Position numbers and translations under genes: made by a program. From contig NZ_JACHTC010000003.1 in the NCBI RefSeq assembly GCF_014145635.1, forward strand, positions 186,001 through 250,000: a stretch of DNA of 64,000 nucleotides, read 5' to 3'. The notes beneath the pieces were generated by a model. It worked only from the letters and a program-made list of their open reading frames with translations. It was not told the DNA's origin and did no database searches. This DNA is from Myroides sp. WP-1. Its GTDB lineage: Bacteria > Bacteroidota > Bacteroidia > Flavobacteriales > Flavobacteriaceae. Positions 35,029-44,131 of this stretch are shown here, in pieces; position 1 is the stretch's first letter, and every line of letters starts with the position of its first letter.

Positions 35029-35805
35029 CTATTCGATTGTTAAAGTGTTCTTTTTACTATCTTCTCTTAATTTATCTCCAAGTAAATCAAGGAATTCAAG
35101 GGCTAACACACCTGTTCTAGAAGAAATTTTATCTCGCTCTGTAGCACTAGAAGTCAAATAACCCGACATAATATCGTCATCGGAAACGAAATAAGCAAAA
35201 CCAACAACATATTCTTTAGGGATACTGTAATCTTTAATCAATACATACTCATCCATAATATTCAAAAACTTCTCTTTTCTCATCTCCTGCTTTTCATACT
35301 TCAATGCTTTTTTCAACATAGCGGTACGTCCACTGATCCAATTGACAATCGCGTCAACAGGAATAGCAATTCCCGCTCCACCCGGACTAGAAGTAGCGGT
35401 ATACAAACGCCTTTCTGCCGGTGTATAACGTCTAGAATATTCTGGAACTAACCCCAAAGAAGCGGAAGATATATGTGTAATAACAATTTCATTCAACTGT
35501 CTATTTAAATCATTTGGTTCAAGCGGAATTAGTACGATATCACGTTTAAAGTCGATATCATCTAGAACATAGCGATATCCGATAAATAACGGACCCGAAA
35601 ACATTAAAGTATCATTCTCTTGAGCTTTGATTTTAAAGTATCCACCCTGTTCTGTCATTAGCGCATCACCCGTATTAATATTAGATACGTAAATACCCTG
35701 TAGATCTTTGCTTCGAGATACAATTTTCCCGTGCAAAGCTACTCTATCTTGGGCAAAAACTCCCGCACCTATTATAAATAACAAAAAGGTTAAAGCTAAT
35801 TTCAT
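35029..35805 (-). CDS. Exported protein with CarboxypepD_reg-like domain
   Basis: A 258-residue secreted or outer-membrane-associated protein. After a signal peptide (cleaved near GVFAQ, residue 19) comes a carboxypeptidase-regulatory-like beta domain (about 22-90, VALHGKIVSRSKDLQGIYVSNINTG ... LIPLEPND), then LNEIVIT and a helical C-terminal half. This architecture is common in Bacteroidota proteins of unknown role. It is monocistronic, and I see no clear -7 box. Confidence 0.75.
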   Translation of the reverse strand: MKLALTFLLFIIGAGVFAQDRVALHGKIVSRSKDLQGIYVSNINTGDALMTEQGGYFKIKAQENDTLMFSGPLFIGYRYVLDDIDFKRDIVLIPLEPNDLNRQLNEIVITHISSASLGLVPEYSRRYTPAERRLYTATSSPGGAGIAIPVDAIVNWISGRTAMLKKALKYEKQEMRKEKFLNIMDEYVLIKDYSIPKEYVVGFAYFVSDDDIMSGYLTSSATERDKISSRTGVLALEFLDLLGDKLREDSKKNTLTIE

Positions 35806-35964
35806 CTACTAATATATTAATAAGGTCTGTAAAAATATCTTATAATCACAGAAAGCAAAATTTTAATCGTGTAAAGTTATGTTAAATATAAAATATCAAG
35901 AAAAGAAACCATTTTTTTCATTTGACGAATAAACCCTACTTTTGTTATATCTAACAAAATAAGC

Positions 35965-36672
35965 ATGAGAAACATAATCATAGCAAGTACCTCAACAATT
36001 TACAACCAAAGTTATTTGGAGTACTTACTACCTACCCTACAGACCCATTTTACGCCAGGGTCTACAATTGTATTTATCCCATATGCACGTCCTAGTGGGA
36101 TCAGTCATGATGAATATACACAAAAAGTACGTGAGGCATTTGAATCAATCCAAGTACAAGTAAAAGGACTTCATGAATTTGACAATCCCAAAGAGGCAAT
36201 TCAACAGGCAGCAGGGATTTTTACTGGAGGAGGGAATACCTTTTTATTAGTTAAGCAACTTTATGCTCATGATTTGATATCTACCATTACGGAAGTAGTA
36301 CAGCAAGGAACACCTTATTTAGGATGTAGCGCAGGAAGTAATATTTGCGGTTTAACAATGGAAACAACCAACGATATGCCAATTACCTATCCACCTTCAT
36401 TCAAGACATTTGGATTTGTACCTTTCAATATTAACCCGCATTATTTAGATCCAATAGAAGGTTCCACTCATATGGGAGAAACCCGAGAAACGCGAATCAA
36501 CGAATTTCACACAATTAATTCACAACCTGTTGTCGGATTGAGAGAAGGAAGTTGGTTAAGGGTTTCTGGTGATAGAATTATTTTAGAAGGAACCTTAACG
36601 GCTCGTATTTTCGAACAAAACAAAGCGGCTTATGAAGTTGAGCCCTACACAGATTTAAGTACTTTAAAATAA
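35965..36672 (+). CDS. pepE: Dipeptidase E (aspartyl dipeptidase, peptidase family S51)
   Basis: PepE cleaves Asp-Xaa dipeptides in the cytoplasm. The 235-residue protein has the nucleophile elbow LGCSAGSNICG (Ser122), the preceding GIFTGGGNTFLLVKQL and the later FNINPHYLDP histidine segment, the pattern of E. coli PepE. A TACTTTTG box (35937-35944) lies 20 bases before the ATG. A bidirectional terminator follows, shared with the tRNA genes. Confidence 0.95.
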   Translation: MRNIIIASTSTIYNQSYLEYLLPTLQTHFTPGSTIVFIPYARPSGISHDEYTQKVREAFESIQVQVKGLHEFDNPKEAIQQAAGIFTGGGNTFLLVKQLYAHDLISTITEVVQQGTPYLGCSAGSNICGLTMETTNDMPITYPPSFKTFGFVPFNINPHYLDPIEGSTHMGETRETRINEFHTINSQPVVGLREGSWLRVSGDRIILEGTLTARIFEQNKAAYEVEPYTDLSTLK

Positions 36673-36699
36673 AAAAGCCTGCTAATGCAGGCTTTTTTA
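36669..36699. terminator. Bidirectional terminator between pepE and the tRNA genes
   Basis: AAAAAAGCCTGC and GCAGGCTTTTTT stem with a TAAT loop. Confidence 0.92.
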
Positions 36700-36701
36700 T
36701 T

Positions 36702-36777
<76 letters not shown>

Positions 36778-36810
36778 AGGTGATGATCTTTAAAAACTTT
36801 CATCAAGTTT

Positions 36811-36886
<76 letters not shown>

Positions 36887-36919
36887 AGGTGATGATCTTT
36901 GAAAACTTTCATCAAGTTT

Positions 36920-36995
<76 letters not shown>

Positions 36996-37006
36996 AATTG
37001 TGGATG

Positions 37007-37014
37007 CAAATATA
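37007..37014 (-). promoter_or_regulatory. -7 promoter element of the tRNA-Gly array
   Basis: Minus-strand TATATTTG matches TAnnTTTG just upstream of the first tRNA. Confidence 0.65.
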
Positions 37015-37481
37015 AGGCATTTTTCAAATTTTATGCAAGAAATAAAAAAAGATTTTTTCATCATTTTTTTTATTTCTTTTCTTCTTACAGAATATCAACA
37101 AGATATACACAAACACACTCCTTAAAAAAAAAGGCTATTTCCGACTTTCTTTCTGCAAGAAGATTCTATTTCTATTTCTCTATGCTATTTATTTTATGGC
37201 ACAACTGAAGATTGAGGTCTTTTTCACTGCAAATTTATGACGAACGGTTTTTAAACGACTCTTTTGGGAAGATCTAATCAATTCTAAAACCCTTTTTTCT
37301 TTATCAAATACTCAGAATTACACAACAAAAGACATCTTTAAAAACAATTAAACGAAATATTTTTTACATTTTTAAAGCTAAAAAAGCTAAAATAAAAAAC
37401 AGACAATCCTCCGCCATCTCTTTTTAACATTGACTTCCCACATTATTTGGACGACGTCTACATAATTTAAGAGAACTTTAA
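37015..37481. other. A+T-rich intergenic region, no gene seen
   Basis: About 470 bp between the tRNA promoter and the efflux operator. A minus-strand TAAATTTG (37230-37237) could start a transcript toward the tRNAs, but no ORF or stable hairpin follows. I see nothing else. Confidence 0.4.
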
Positions 37482-37512
37482 GTTTGTTTGGTTCGGTAAG
37501 AACAAAACTAAC
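37482..37512 (+). promoter_or_regulatory. Candidate operator of the efflux operon
   Basis: A 31-bp inverted repeat has arms 37482-37494 (GTTTGTTTGGTTC) and 37500-37512 (GAACAAAACTAAC), 11 of 13 positions complementary, around GGTAA. It ends two bases before the -7 box, so a bound dimer would cover the -33 region. The likely binder is the MarR/GbsR-type regulator encoded just downstream. Confidence 0.65.
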
Positions 37513-37514
37513 AC

Positions 37515-37522
37515 TATCTTTG
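37515..37522 (+). promoter_or_regulatory. -7 promoter element of the efflux operon
   Basis: TATCTTTG matches TAnnTTTG and ends 34 bases before the regulator ATG. Confidence 0.65.
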
Positions 37523-37556
37523 CCCAGTATAATTATTATTAAGAGTTATTTCCATA

Positions 37557-38033
37557 ATGCAATACGATCAAAGATTAGTCGATTTGTTTCAAGACTTCTG
37601 TGCACATCATGAAGTGGTTTATCATTTCTCGCCTCTTACGGCGCAGATCTATACCTACATCATGTTCAACAACAACAGAGACGGTGTCACATTTGACGAA
37701 CTTGTAGAACGGTTAAACGCCAGCAAAAGTTCAGTATCTACAAGTTTAAATTTACTAATCAGCAACAATCAAATCGAGCATTTCAATAAAATTGACGAAC
37801 GGAAGCGATTTTTTCGCTTAAACGCCAATTTCATTACTACACGATTAGAGTTGATTAGAAATATGTTAGACAGAGAATCCGCTTTAACCTCCAAGCTAGT
37901 TGGCTTTGCAGAAGAAGGCTTAATTAACACAAACAACTGTCAAGCAAAGATGAAGCTCTACACAGAGCATTTAGAAAACAGTAAAATTCAGTTAGCAAAC
38001 ACAATAGAAAAATTAAAAAGTACAAACCAGTAA
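37557..38033 (+). CDS. GbsR/MarR-family transcriptional regulator
   Basis: A 158-residue regulator with a winged helix-turn-helix (about 22-88: FSPLTAQIYTYIMFNN...GVTFDELVERLNASKSSVSTSLNLLISNNQIEHFNKIDERKRFFRLN) followed by a helical dimerisation tail rich in Leu/Lys. The pattern is that of GbsR/MarR proteins. It is the first gene of an RND efflux operon and so probably represses the operon through the palindrome at its promoter, responding to exported compounds. The next gene starts seven bases after its stop. Confidence 0.88.
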   Translation: MQYDQRLVDLFQDFCAHHEVVYHFSPLTAQIYTYIMFNNNRDGVTFDELVERLNASKSSVSTSLNLLISNNQIEHFNKIDERKRFFRLNANFITTRLELIRNMLDRESALTSKLVGFAEEGLINTNNCQAKMKLYTEHLENSKIQLANTIEKLKSTNQ

Positions 38034-38040
38034 TTTATAT

Positions 38041-39195
38041 ATGAAACGTTATTTGCATACTATCGTTCTTGGTTCTCTTTCGTCACTAGCCGTAATTTCT
38101 TGCGGTAAGAAAGAGCAAGCTCAAGGAGGGCAAGGTCCAATGCCATACAAAGTTGTTCAAGTTCCAACACAAGACGTTGTTGGTCATACTTCTTATCCAA
38201 CTACCCTACAAGGTAAAGTTACTAGTAGCGTTCGCGCAAAAATAACAGGATATATTCAAGAGGTATATGTAGATGAAGGAGCTATTGTTAAAAAAGGACA
38301 ACCTTTATTCCGTTTAGAAACGAATATTTTATCACAAAATGCAGATGCTAGTAAAGCAGCTATCCGCACTGCTGAAGCGCAAGTAAATGTTGCACAAGTA
38401 AATGTTGACAAATTAGTTCCTTTAGTTCAAAAAGGAATTGTAAGCAATATCCAACTAGAGACAGCTAAAGCCAATTTAGCGAGTGCACAAAGTCAATTAG
38501 CATCAGCAAAAGCAAATTACAACAGCGTAGTTGCTAATATTGATTTCTCGATTGTTAGAAGCCCAATAGACGGGATTGTAGGAGCGATTGCTTTCCGTGA
38601 AGGGGCGTTAATTTCACCTAGTGATCCAACTCCGTTAACTGTAGTTTCAGACGACAGTGAGGTATTTGCTTATTTTTCAATGAATGAAAAAGAGTACTTC
38701 AATTTCTTAGAAAAAATCGAAGGAAATTCACTAAAAGAAAAGTTAGGACATTTACCTGAAGTAAAATTACAGTTAGCTAATGGTTCTACTTACCAATATA
38801 CAGGTAAAATTGAAACAATCAGCGGGCAAATCAACACAGCTACAGGTACAGTACAAGTACGTGCTGCGTTCCCGAACAAAGAGCGCATCTTGAGCACAGG
38901 AAACAGTGGTACCCTACTAGTTCCACAAACGTATAAAGATGTAATGGTTGTTCCTGAATCGTCTACGTTTGAGCAACAAGGTCAAGTATATGTGTACAAA
39001 GTAGAAAATGACACGGTAAAATCGACACCGATCGAAGTAATTGACCGCGTGAACAAATTAGCAGTTGTAAAATCAGGATTGGAAAAAGGACAAACTATTG
39101 TTGGTACAGGATTAGGTACGTTACGCAATGGTTCGGCTATTACGCCAACACCTACTTCAATTGAAGAGATCAACAACTACAAATCAACATTCTAA
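38041..39195 (+). CDS. RND efflux periplasmic adaptor (membrane fusion lipoprotein)
   Basis: A 384-residue AcrA/MexA-type adaptor that joins the inner-membrane pump to the outer-membrane channel. It has a lipoprotein signal ending VISC (Cys21), a biotinyl-lipoyl-like half (GYIQEVYVDEGAIVKKGQPLFRLE), a coiled-coil hairpin rich in Ala/Gln (about 100-160, two antiparallel helices), the second lipoyl half (FSIVRSPIDGIVGAIAFREGALIS) and beta-barrel and membrane-proximal domains. It is four bases from the pump gene. Confidence 0.95.
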   Translation: MKRYLHTIVLGSLSSLAVISCGKKEQAQGGQGPMPYKVVQVPTQDVVGHTSYPTTLQGKVTSSVRAKITGYIQEVYVDEGAIVKKGQPLFRLETNILSQNADASKAAIRTAEAQVNVAQVNVDKLVPLVQKGIVSNIQLETAKANLASAQSQLASAKANYNSVVANIDFSIVRSPIDGIVGAIAFREGALISPSDPTPLTVVSDDSEVFAYFSMNEKEYFNFLEKIEGNSLKEKLGHLPEVKLQLANGSTYQYTGKIETISGQINTATGTVQVRAAFPNKERILSTGNSGTLLVPQTYKDVMVVPESSTFEQQGQVYVYKVENDTVKSTPIEVIDRVNKLAVVKSGLEKGQTIVGTGLGTLRNGSAITPTPTSIEEINNYKSTF

Positions 39196-39198
39196 ACT

Positions 39199-42100
39199 AT
39201 GTTAAAGACATTTATTGAAAGACCTGTTCTATCGACAGTTATTTCTATCCTAATAGTAATCTTAGGGGTGCTGGGATTAACCGCACTTCCTGTGACGCAA
39301 TATCCTGATATTGCGCCTGCTACAGTGCAGATTAACGCCAGTTATCCTGGTGCGAATGCTGAGACTGTGATGCAAAGTGTGATCATTCCGATTGAAGAGC
39401 AAGTAAACGGGGTGGAAAACATGGATTACATTACTTCTACTGCCAGTAATGATGGTAGTGCGAGTATTCAAGTAATCTTTAAACAAGGGGTTGACCCTGA
39501 TATTGCTGCAGTAAACGTACAAAACCGTGTGGCACGTGCTACTCCACTTTTACCTGCAGAGGTTACACGTTCGGGGGTAACGACACAAAAGCAACAAACC
39601 AGTGCTTTGATGTTCCTTTCGTTCTATTCTGACAATCCGAACTACGATGCGATTTACATCCAAAACTACATGAATATTAACGTTATTCCGGAGTTGAAAC
39701 GTGTAAGTGGTGTTGGAGATGCGCAAGCGTTTGGTTCACGTAACTACTCAATGCGTATTTGGATTGAACCATCAAAAATGAAAGCCTATGGCTTAGTGCC
39801 TTCTGATGTTGTTCGCGTATTAAACGAACAGAGTTTGGAGGCTGCTGCTGGACAATTGGGTGAAAACAATGCGGAAGCATTCCAATATGTTATCAAGTAT
39901 AGCGGTAAATACAAAACACAAGAACAATATGAGAATATTGTTGTTAAGTCATTAGCAAACGGGCAGGTTTTATTGCTAAAAGATGTTGCTAAAATTGAAT
40001 TAGGTGCCATGTCTTACGTAGGAAACTCGGAACTAGACGGACACCCAGCGGTTGCCATGGCGATTTACCAAACGCCAGGATCAAACGCACAGGAGATTAA
40101 CAAAAACTTACACCACGAATTACAAGAACTATCAAAAAACTTCCCTCAAGGAATTCACTATAAAGTTTTGATGGATACCAACGAATTCTTGGATGCATCG
40201 ATTAGTAAGGTAGTTAGCACGTTGATTGAAGCCTTTATCTTGGTATTCTTCGTTGTGTACATTTTCTTACAAGACTTTAGATCCACGTTAATTCCATTGA
40301 TTGCCGTTCCGGTTTCGATTGTAGGTACGTTTTTCTTCTTGAATGTTTTTGGATTCTCTCTAAACTTACTAACGCTATTCGCACTAGTACTCGCCATTGG
40401 TATTGTGGTGGATGACGCCATCGTTGTGGTGGAAGCCGTCCACGCGAAGATGGAAGCAACAGGCGAAGATGCATTGGAAGCGAGTAAGAGTACGATGGAT
40501 GAAATTTCTGGTGCGATTATCTCTATTACCTTAGTAATGGCGGCGGTATTTATTCCAGTAACGTTTATTAGTGGTCCTACAGGGGTATTCTATAAACAGT
40601 TTGGTATTACCTTAATTATTGCGATTTTAATTTCTGCAGTAAACGCCTTGACTTTGAGTCCGGCCTTATGTGCGGTATTCTTGAGACATCACGAAATTGA
40701 CAACGGAAAGAGAAAAAACCTTCTTCAACGTTTCTTTAGAGCGTTCAACATTGCTTTCAACAGCCTTACTGAACGTTATGGTAACTCATTTAAGTTACTA
40801 TTAAGACACAAATGGTTAACTTTTATTGTTTTAATTGCGTGTTTAGGAATTACCTACTACTCAGCTAAAACAATGCCAACTGGATTCGTACCAAACGAAG
40901 ACCGTGGATTTATCATGGGTAACATCGAATTACCTGCAGGAGCTTCTCAAGACCGTGTGGTAGCAATTCAGAGAGAATTCTCTAAAATTGTAGAGCAAAT
41001 TCCAGGTGTTGACGGGGTAACTGTTGTATCGGGATTCTCTTTCATCAACGGTCAGGGGTCAAACTACGGTATGGCGATGATTAAGTTGAAAGACTTCAAA
41101 GAAAGAAAAGCACCAGAATTGGCTACTGACGTGGTAATTGGAAAATTATTCGGATTAGCAGCAACACAATTCCAAGATGCAAGAATGATTTTCTTCCAGC
41201 CACCAAGTATTCCTGGTTTCGGTATGTCATCTGGTTTTGAGTTAAAATTATTGGATAAAACAGGAGGTTCTTTAACTGATTTTGATCAAAAATCAAAAGA
41301 GTATTTAGGAGCCTTGATGCAACGTCCTGAAATCATGTATGCACAATCGTCATTTAATACTAACTATGCACAATATGAGTTAGATTTAAATGTAGCAAGA
41401 GCAAAAGAATCAGGTGTATTAGTAAGTGATATCTTCTCTGCTTTACAAGGGTATATCGGAGGTATTTACGCCGCTGACTTTACGCGCTTTGGTAAGCAAT
41501 TCCGTGTAATGGTTCAATCATTACCTGAATATCGTTCAGATGTAAATAGCTTAAATGAGATTTACGTAAGAACAGGTTCAGGAGAAATGGCTCCAATTAC
41601 ACAGTTTGTGAACTTAACGAAAGTATATGGACCACAGTCGATCAACCGTTACAACTTATTTACATCTTCGAACATTACTGGAGCTCCAAAACCAGGATTC
41701 AGTTCGGGAGATGCGATTAAAGCAGTTCAAGAAGTAGCGCAACAAAACCTATCATCAGGTTATGGTATCGACTTCACGGGATTATCGCGTGAGGAGATTA
41801 ATGCAGGAAACCAAACAATCCTTATTTTCTTCTTGTGTGTGGTATTCGTTTATTTCTTATTATCTGCACAGTATGAAAGTTATATGTTGCCATTTGCGGT
41901 AATTTTATCTTTACCAACAGGTATTATGGGAGCTTTCCTTGCACAAAAAATTGCGGGATTAGAGAACAATATCTACTTCCAGATTGCCCTGGTCATGCTC
42001 GTTGGATTGCTTGCGAAGAATGCCATTTTAATTGTGGAATTCGCCGTTCAACGTAGAAGACATGGTGAATCGATTGTAGAATCAGCAATTAACGGTGCTA

Positions 42101-42339
42101 AAGCTCGTTTAAGACCGATTCTAATGACGTCATTTGCGTTTATCTTAGGGTTAATGCCATTGGTATTTGCAGGTGGAGTTGGTTATATCGGAAACCGCTC
42201 AATCGGTACAGGTGCTGCATTTGGACTATTGATTGGTACTGTAATTGGAGTTTTTGTAATTCCAGTATTGTATGCGATATTCCAATATCTTCAAGAGAAA
42301 ATTAAACCAATTAAATTTGAAGAAATTAAGTCTGAATAA
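39199..42339 (+). CDS. RND efflux pump inner-membrane subunit (HAE1 / AcrB family)
   Basis: A 1046-residue proton-driven multidrug exporter with 12 membrane helices and two large periplasmic loops. It starts MLKTFIERPVLSTVISILIVILG with the conserved FIxRP motif. The proton-relay pair Asp405-Asp406 lies in GIVVDDAIVVVEAV (helix 4), and helix 10 carries LVGLLAKNAILIVEFA with the essential lysine. The length and the porter-domain patterns (RVARATPLLPAEVTRSGVTTQKQ, DRGFIMGNIELPAGAS) fit hydrophobic-amphiphilic exporters. Which drugs are moved cannot be told. Confidence 0.97.
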   Translation: MLKTFIERPVLSTVISILIVILGVLGLTALPVTQYPDIAPATVQINASYPGANAETVMQSVIIPIEEQVNGVENMDYITSTASNDGSASIQVIFKQGVDPDIAAVNVQNRVARATPLLPAEVTRSGVTTQKQQTSALMFLSFYSDNPNYDAIYIQNYMNINVIPELKRVSGVGDAQAFGSRNYSMRIWIEPSKMKAYGLVPSDVVRVLNEQSLEAAAGQLGENNAEAFQYVIKYSGKYKTQEQYENIVVKSLANGQVLLLKDVAKIELGAMSYVGNSELDGHPAVAMAIYQTPGSNAQEINKNLHHELQELSKNFPQGIHYKVLMDTNEFLDASISKVVSTLIEAFILVFFVVYIFLQDFRSTLIPLIAVPVSIVGTFFFLNVFGFSLNLLTLFALVLAIGIVVDDAIVVVEAVHAKMEATGEDALEASKSTMDEISGAIISITLVMAAVFIPVTFISGPTGVFYKQFGITLIIAILISAVNALTLSPALCAVFLRHHEIDNGKRKNLLQRFFRAFNIAFNSLTERYGNSFKLLLRHKWLTFIVLIACLGITYYSAKTMPTGFVPNEDRGFIMGNIELPAGASQDRVVAIQREFSKIVEQIPGVDGVTVVSGFSFINGQGSNYGMAMIKLKDFKERKAPELATDVVIGKLFGLAATQFQDARMIFFQPPSIPGFGMSSGFELKLLDKTGGSLTDFDQKSKEYLGALMQRPEIMYAQSSFNTNYAQYELDLNVARAKESGVLVSDIFSALQGYIGGIYAADFTRFGKQFRVMVQSLPEYRSDVNSLNEIYVRTGSGEMAPITQFVNLTKVYGPQSINRYNLFTSSNITGAPKPGFSSGDAIKAVQEVAQQNLSSGYGIDFTGLSREEINAGNQTILIFFLCVVFVYFLLSAQYESYMLPFAVILSLPTGIMGAFLAQKIAGLENNIYFQIALVMLVGLLAKNAILIVEFAVQRRRHGESIVESAINGAKARLRPILMTSFAFILGLMPLVFAGGVGYIGNRSIGTGAAFGLLIGTVIGVFVIPVLYAIFQYLQEKIKPIKFEEIKSE

Positions 42340-42340
42340 A

Positions 42341-43747
42341 ATGAAAAGAACATATATATACAGAGCTATTCCTGTTGCTATATTAGGGCTTACCATGCAA
42401 TCTTGTATAGTTGCAAAGAAATATGATAGACCCGATGTTATTCAAGAGGAACAATATAGAGGCAGCAATACCTCAGACTCTCTTTCCATGGCTACTATGT
42501 CATGGAAGGAGTTATTCTCTGACCAAACCTTAATTCAACATATTGAAACAGGTTTAGCAAATAACCTGGATATGCTTATTGCAATTGAGAACATCAACGC
42601 TGCTCAAGCTTATATGCAACAAGGTAAATGGGGTTATGCTCCTACCTTGAGCGTAGGTGGTAACTATACGCACAGTATACAATCCAAAAATGGTCCTCAG
42701 GGAATTTTAAGTGGCGACAAACGCGTAAAAACAGATCTATACGATATTACAGGACAGTTTTCTTGGGAGTTGGATGTATGGGGAAAATTAAGAAGTAATA
42801 AGAGAGCTTTTGTGGCGAGCTATTTACAGACTGTATCTGCTCAACAAGCAGTTAAAACACAATTGATTTCAACTATTGCTACGACGTATTTCCAATTAAC
42901 TGCATTAGACAAGCAAAAAGAAATTACTGAACTTACTATCGCCAATAGAAAAAACAGTTTAGAAACTATTTTAGCGCTTAAAGAATCAGGACAGGTTGAT
43001 GAAATCGCAGTGAAACAAACGCAAGCACAATTGTACAATGCACAAGCTTTACTCGTTGATTTGAACAACAACATCAAAATAACTGAAAACACATTTAGTA
43101 TTTTACTAGGGCAAAATCCTGGTGAGATAAAACGAGAAAAACTAAGTGCACAAAAAGTGAATACTGATTTAACAGTAGGTGTTCCAATGCAGTTATTAGC
43201 GAACCGTCCAGATGTTAGAGCAGCTGAATATGGTTTAGTAAATGCTTTTGAAATGACAAATGTGGCAAGAGCTAATTTCTATCCTTCTTTGCGTTTAACA
43301 GCAAATGGTGGACTTCAAAGCCTTGATTTTGACGAATTGTTCAACACGAACTCTATTTTCGCCAACTTCATTGGTGGTTTAACTCAACCTTTATTAAACG
43401 GTAGACAAATCAGAACACAACACCAAGTTGCACAATCTAAAAAAGAACAAGCCTACTTAGGGTATAAAAAAGCAATCTTAACTGCTTCAAAAGAAGTTTC
43501 TGATGCTTTATACACCTATGAAAGTGCTTCGAACAAATTAGATTTAAAGAAGAAAGAATACGAAGCTTATCAATTAGCAACACAGTATTCAGAAGAATTG
43601 CTTGTTCAAGGTATGGCTACTTACTTAGATGTATTAACAGCTAGAGAAAGTGCCCTTGCTGCAGAATTAAGCTACATCAATACAGAACTAACACAATTGA
43701 CTACTTTAGTACAATTGTATCGTTCACTAGGTGGAGGAATTGAATAA
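42341..43747 (+). CDS. RND efflux outer-membrane channel lipoprotein (TolC/OprM family, NodT-like)
   Basis: A 468-residue OprM-type channel. The ATG at 42341, one base after the pump stop, gives the lipoprotein signal MKRTYIYRAIPVAILGLTMQSC (Cys22); a longer frame back to 42272 lies inside the pump gene and lacks a signal at its start. Two repeats of the outer-membrane efflux domain are visible, with LANNLDMLIAIENINAAQAYMQQGKWGYAPTLSVGGNYT in the first and LLANRPDVRAAEYGLVNAFEMTNVARANFYPSLRLTA in the second. It completes a tripartite pump and is the last gene of the operon. Confidence 0.95.
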   Translation: MKRTYIYRAIPVAILGLTMQSCIVAKKYDRPDVIQEEQYRGSNTSDSLSMATMSWKELFSDQTLIQHIETGLANNLDMLIAIENINAAQAYMQQGKWGYAPTLSVGGNYTHSIQSKNGPQGILSGDKRVKTDLYDITGQFSWELDVWGKLRSNKRAFVASYLQTVSAQQAVKTQLISTIATTYFQLTALDKQKEITELTIANRKNSLETILALKESGQVDEIAVKQTQAQLYNAQALLVDLNNNIKITENTFSILLGQNPGEIKREKLSAQKVNTDLTVGVPMQLLANRPDVRAAEYGLVNAFEMTNVARANFYPSLRLTANGGLQSLDFDELFNTNSIFANFIGGLTQPLLNGRQIRTQHQVAQSKKEQAYLGYKKAILTASKEVSDALYTYESASNKLDLKKKEYEAYQLATQYSEELLVQGMATYLDVLTARESALAAELSYINTELTQLTTLVQLYRSLGGGIE

Positions 43748-43772
43748 TACTTTTAACACATCCATAGTTAGA

Positions 43773-43807
43773 ATAGCAGTAAGCGAAAGTTTACTGCTAT
43801 TTTTTTT
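43773..43807 (+). terminator. Intrinsic terminator of the efflux operon
   Basis: ATAGCAGTAA and TTACTGCTAT form a 10-bp stem followed by a T-run. Confidence 0.9.
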
Positions 43808-44119
43808 AGCCATAATCAAGGAGACAAAAGACGAAGCTTTTAAAAAACAAATCGAGGCTCAGCAAAAATCCAACGAACATCGAAATAAAATAACAAGGGA
43901 GTATGCCTAAATAAAGTTGATCGTTTTTAAACAAAACAACAACTTGTACAGTACGAAGTAGGATTATTAACTATAGCTGTACAGTTATAGTAGGACGAGA
44001 CATAGTTTGTTTGGGGTGAGTCCATAGTGTGTCCATGGACTCACTATGAAAGAAACACGTACATACCTCGAAGATAGACCAACTAAAGTCAGGTATGAGG
44101 TAAAACAATCCAATTTTCT
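43808..44119. other. Palindrome-rich intergenic region with a possible coding relic
   Basis: About 310 bp without a called gene. At 43818-43910 an open stretch without a start codon encodes a charged, helix-like peptide ending KITREYA and a stop, possibly the tail of a lost gene. Beyond it lie a near-palindrome at 43971-43990 (CTATAGCTGT/ACAGTTATAG), a 26-bp near-palindrome at 44023-44048 centred on GTCCATGGAC, a 10-bp perfect inverted repeat GTGAGTCCAT/ATGGACTCAC (44016-44025, 44035-44044) and the pair CATACCT/AGGTATG (44062-44068, 44091-44097). Confidence 0.5.
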
Positions 44120-44127
44120 TATCTTTG
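44120..44127 (+). promoter_or_regulatory. -7 promoter element of the deacetylase gene
   Basis: TATCTTTG matches TAnnTTTG and ends four bases before the ATG at 44132, so the transcript is expected to be leaderless. Confidence 0.6.
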
Positions 44128-44131
44128 ATTC

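Noticed and set aside
42272..42340. Upstream start for the outer-membrane efflux protein
   Set aside because: The extra residues overlap the pump gene and would bury the lipoprotein signal peptide; the ATG at 42341 puts the signal at the N-terminus.
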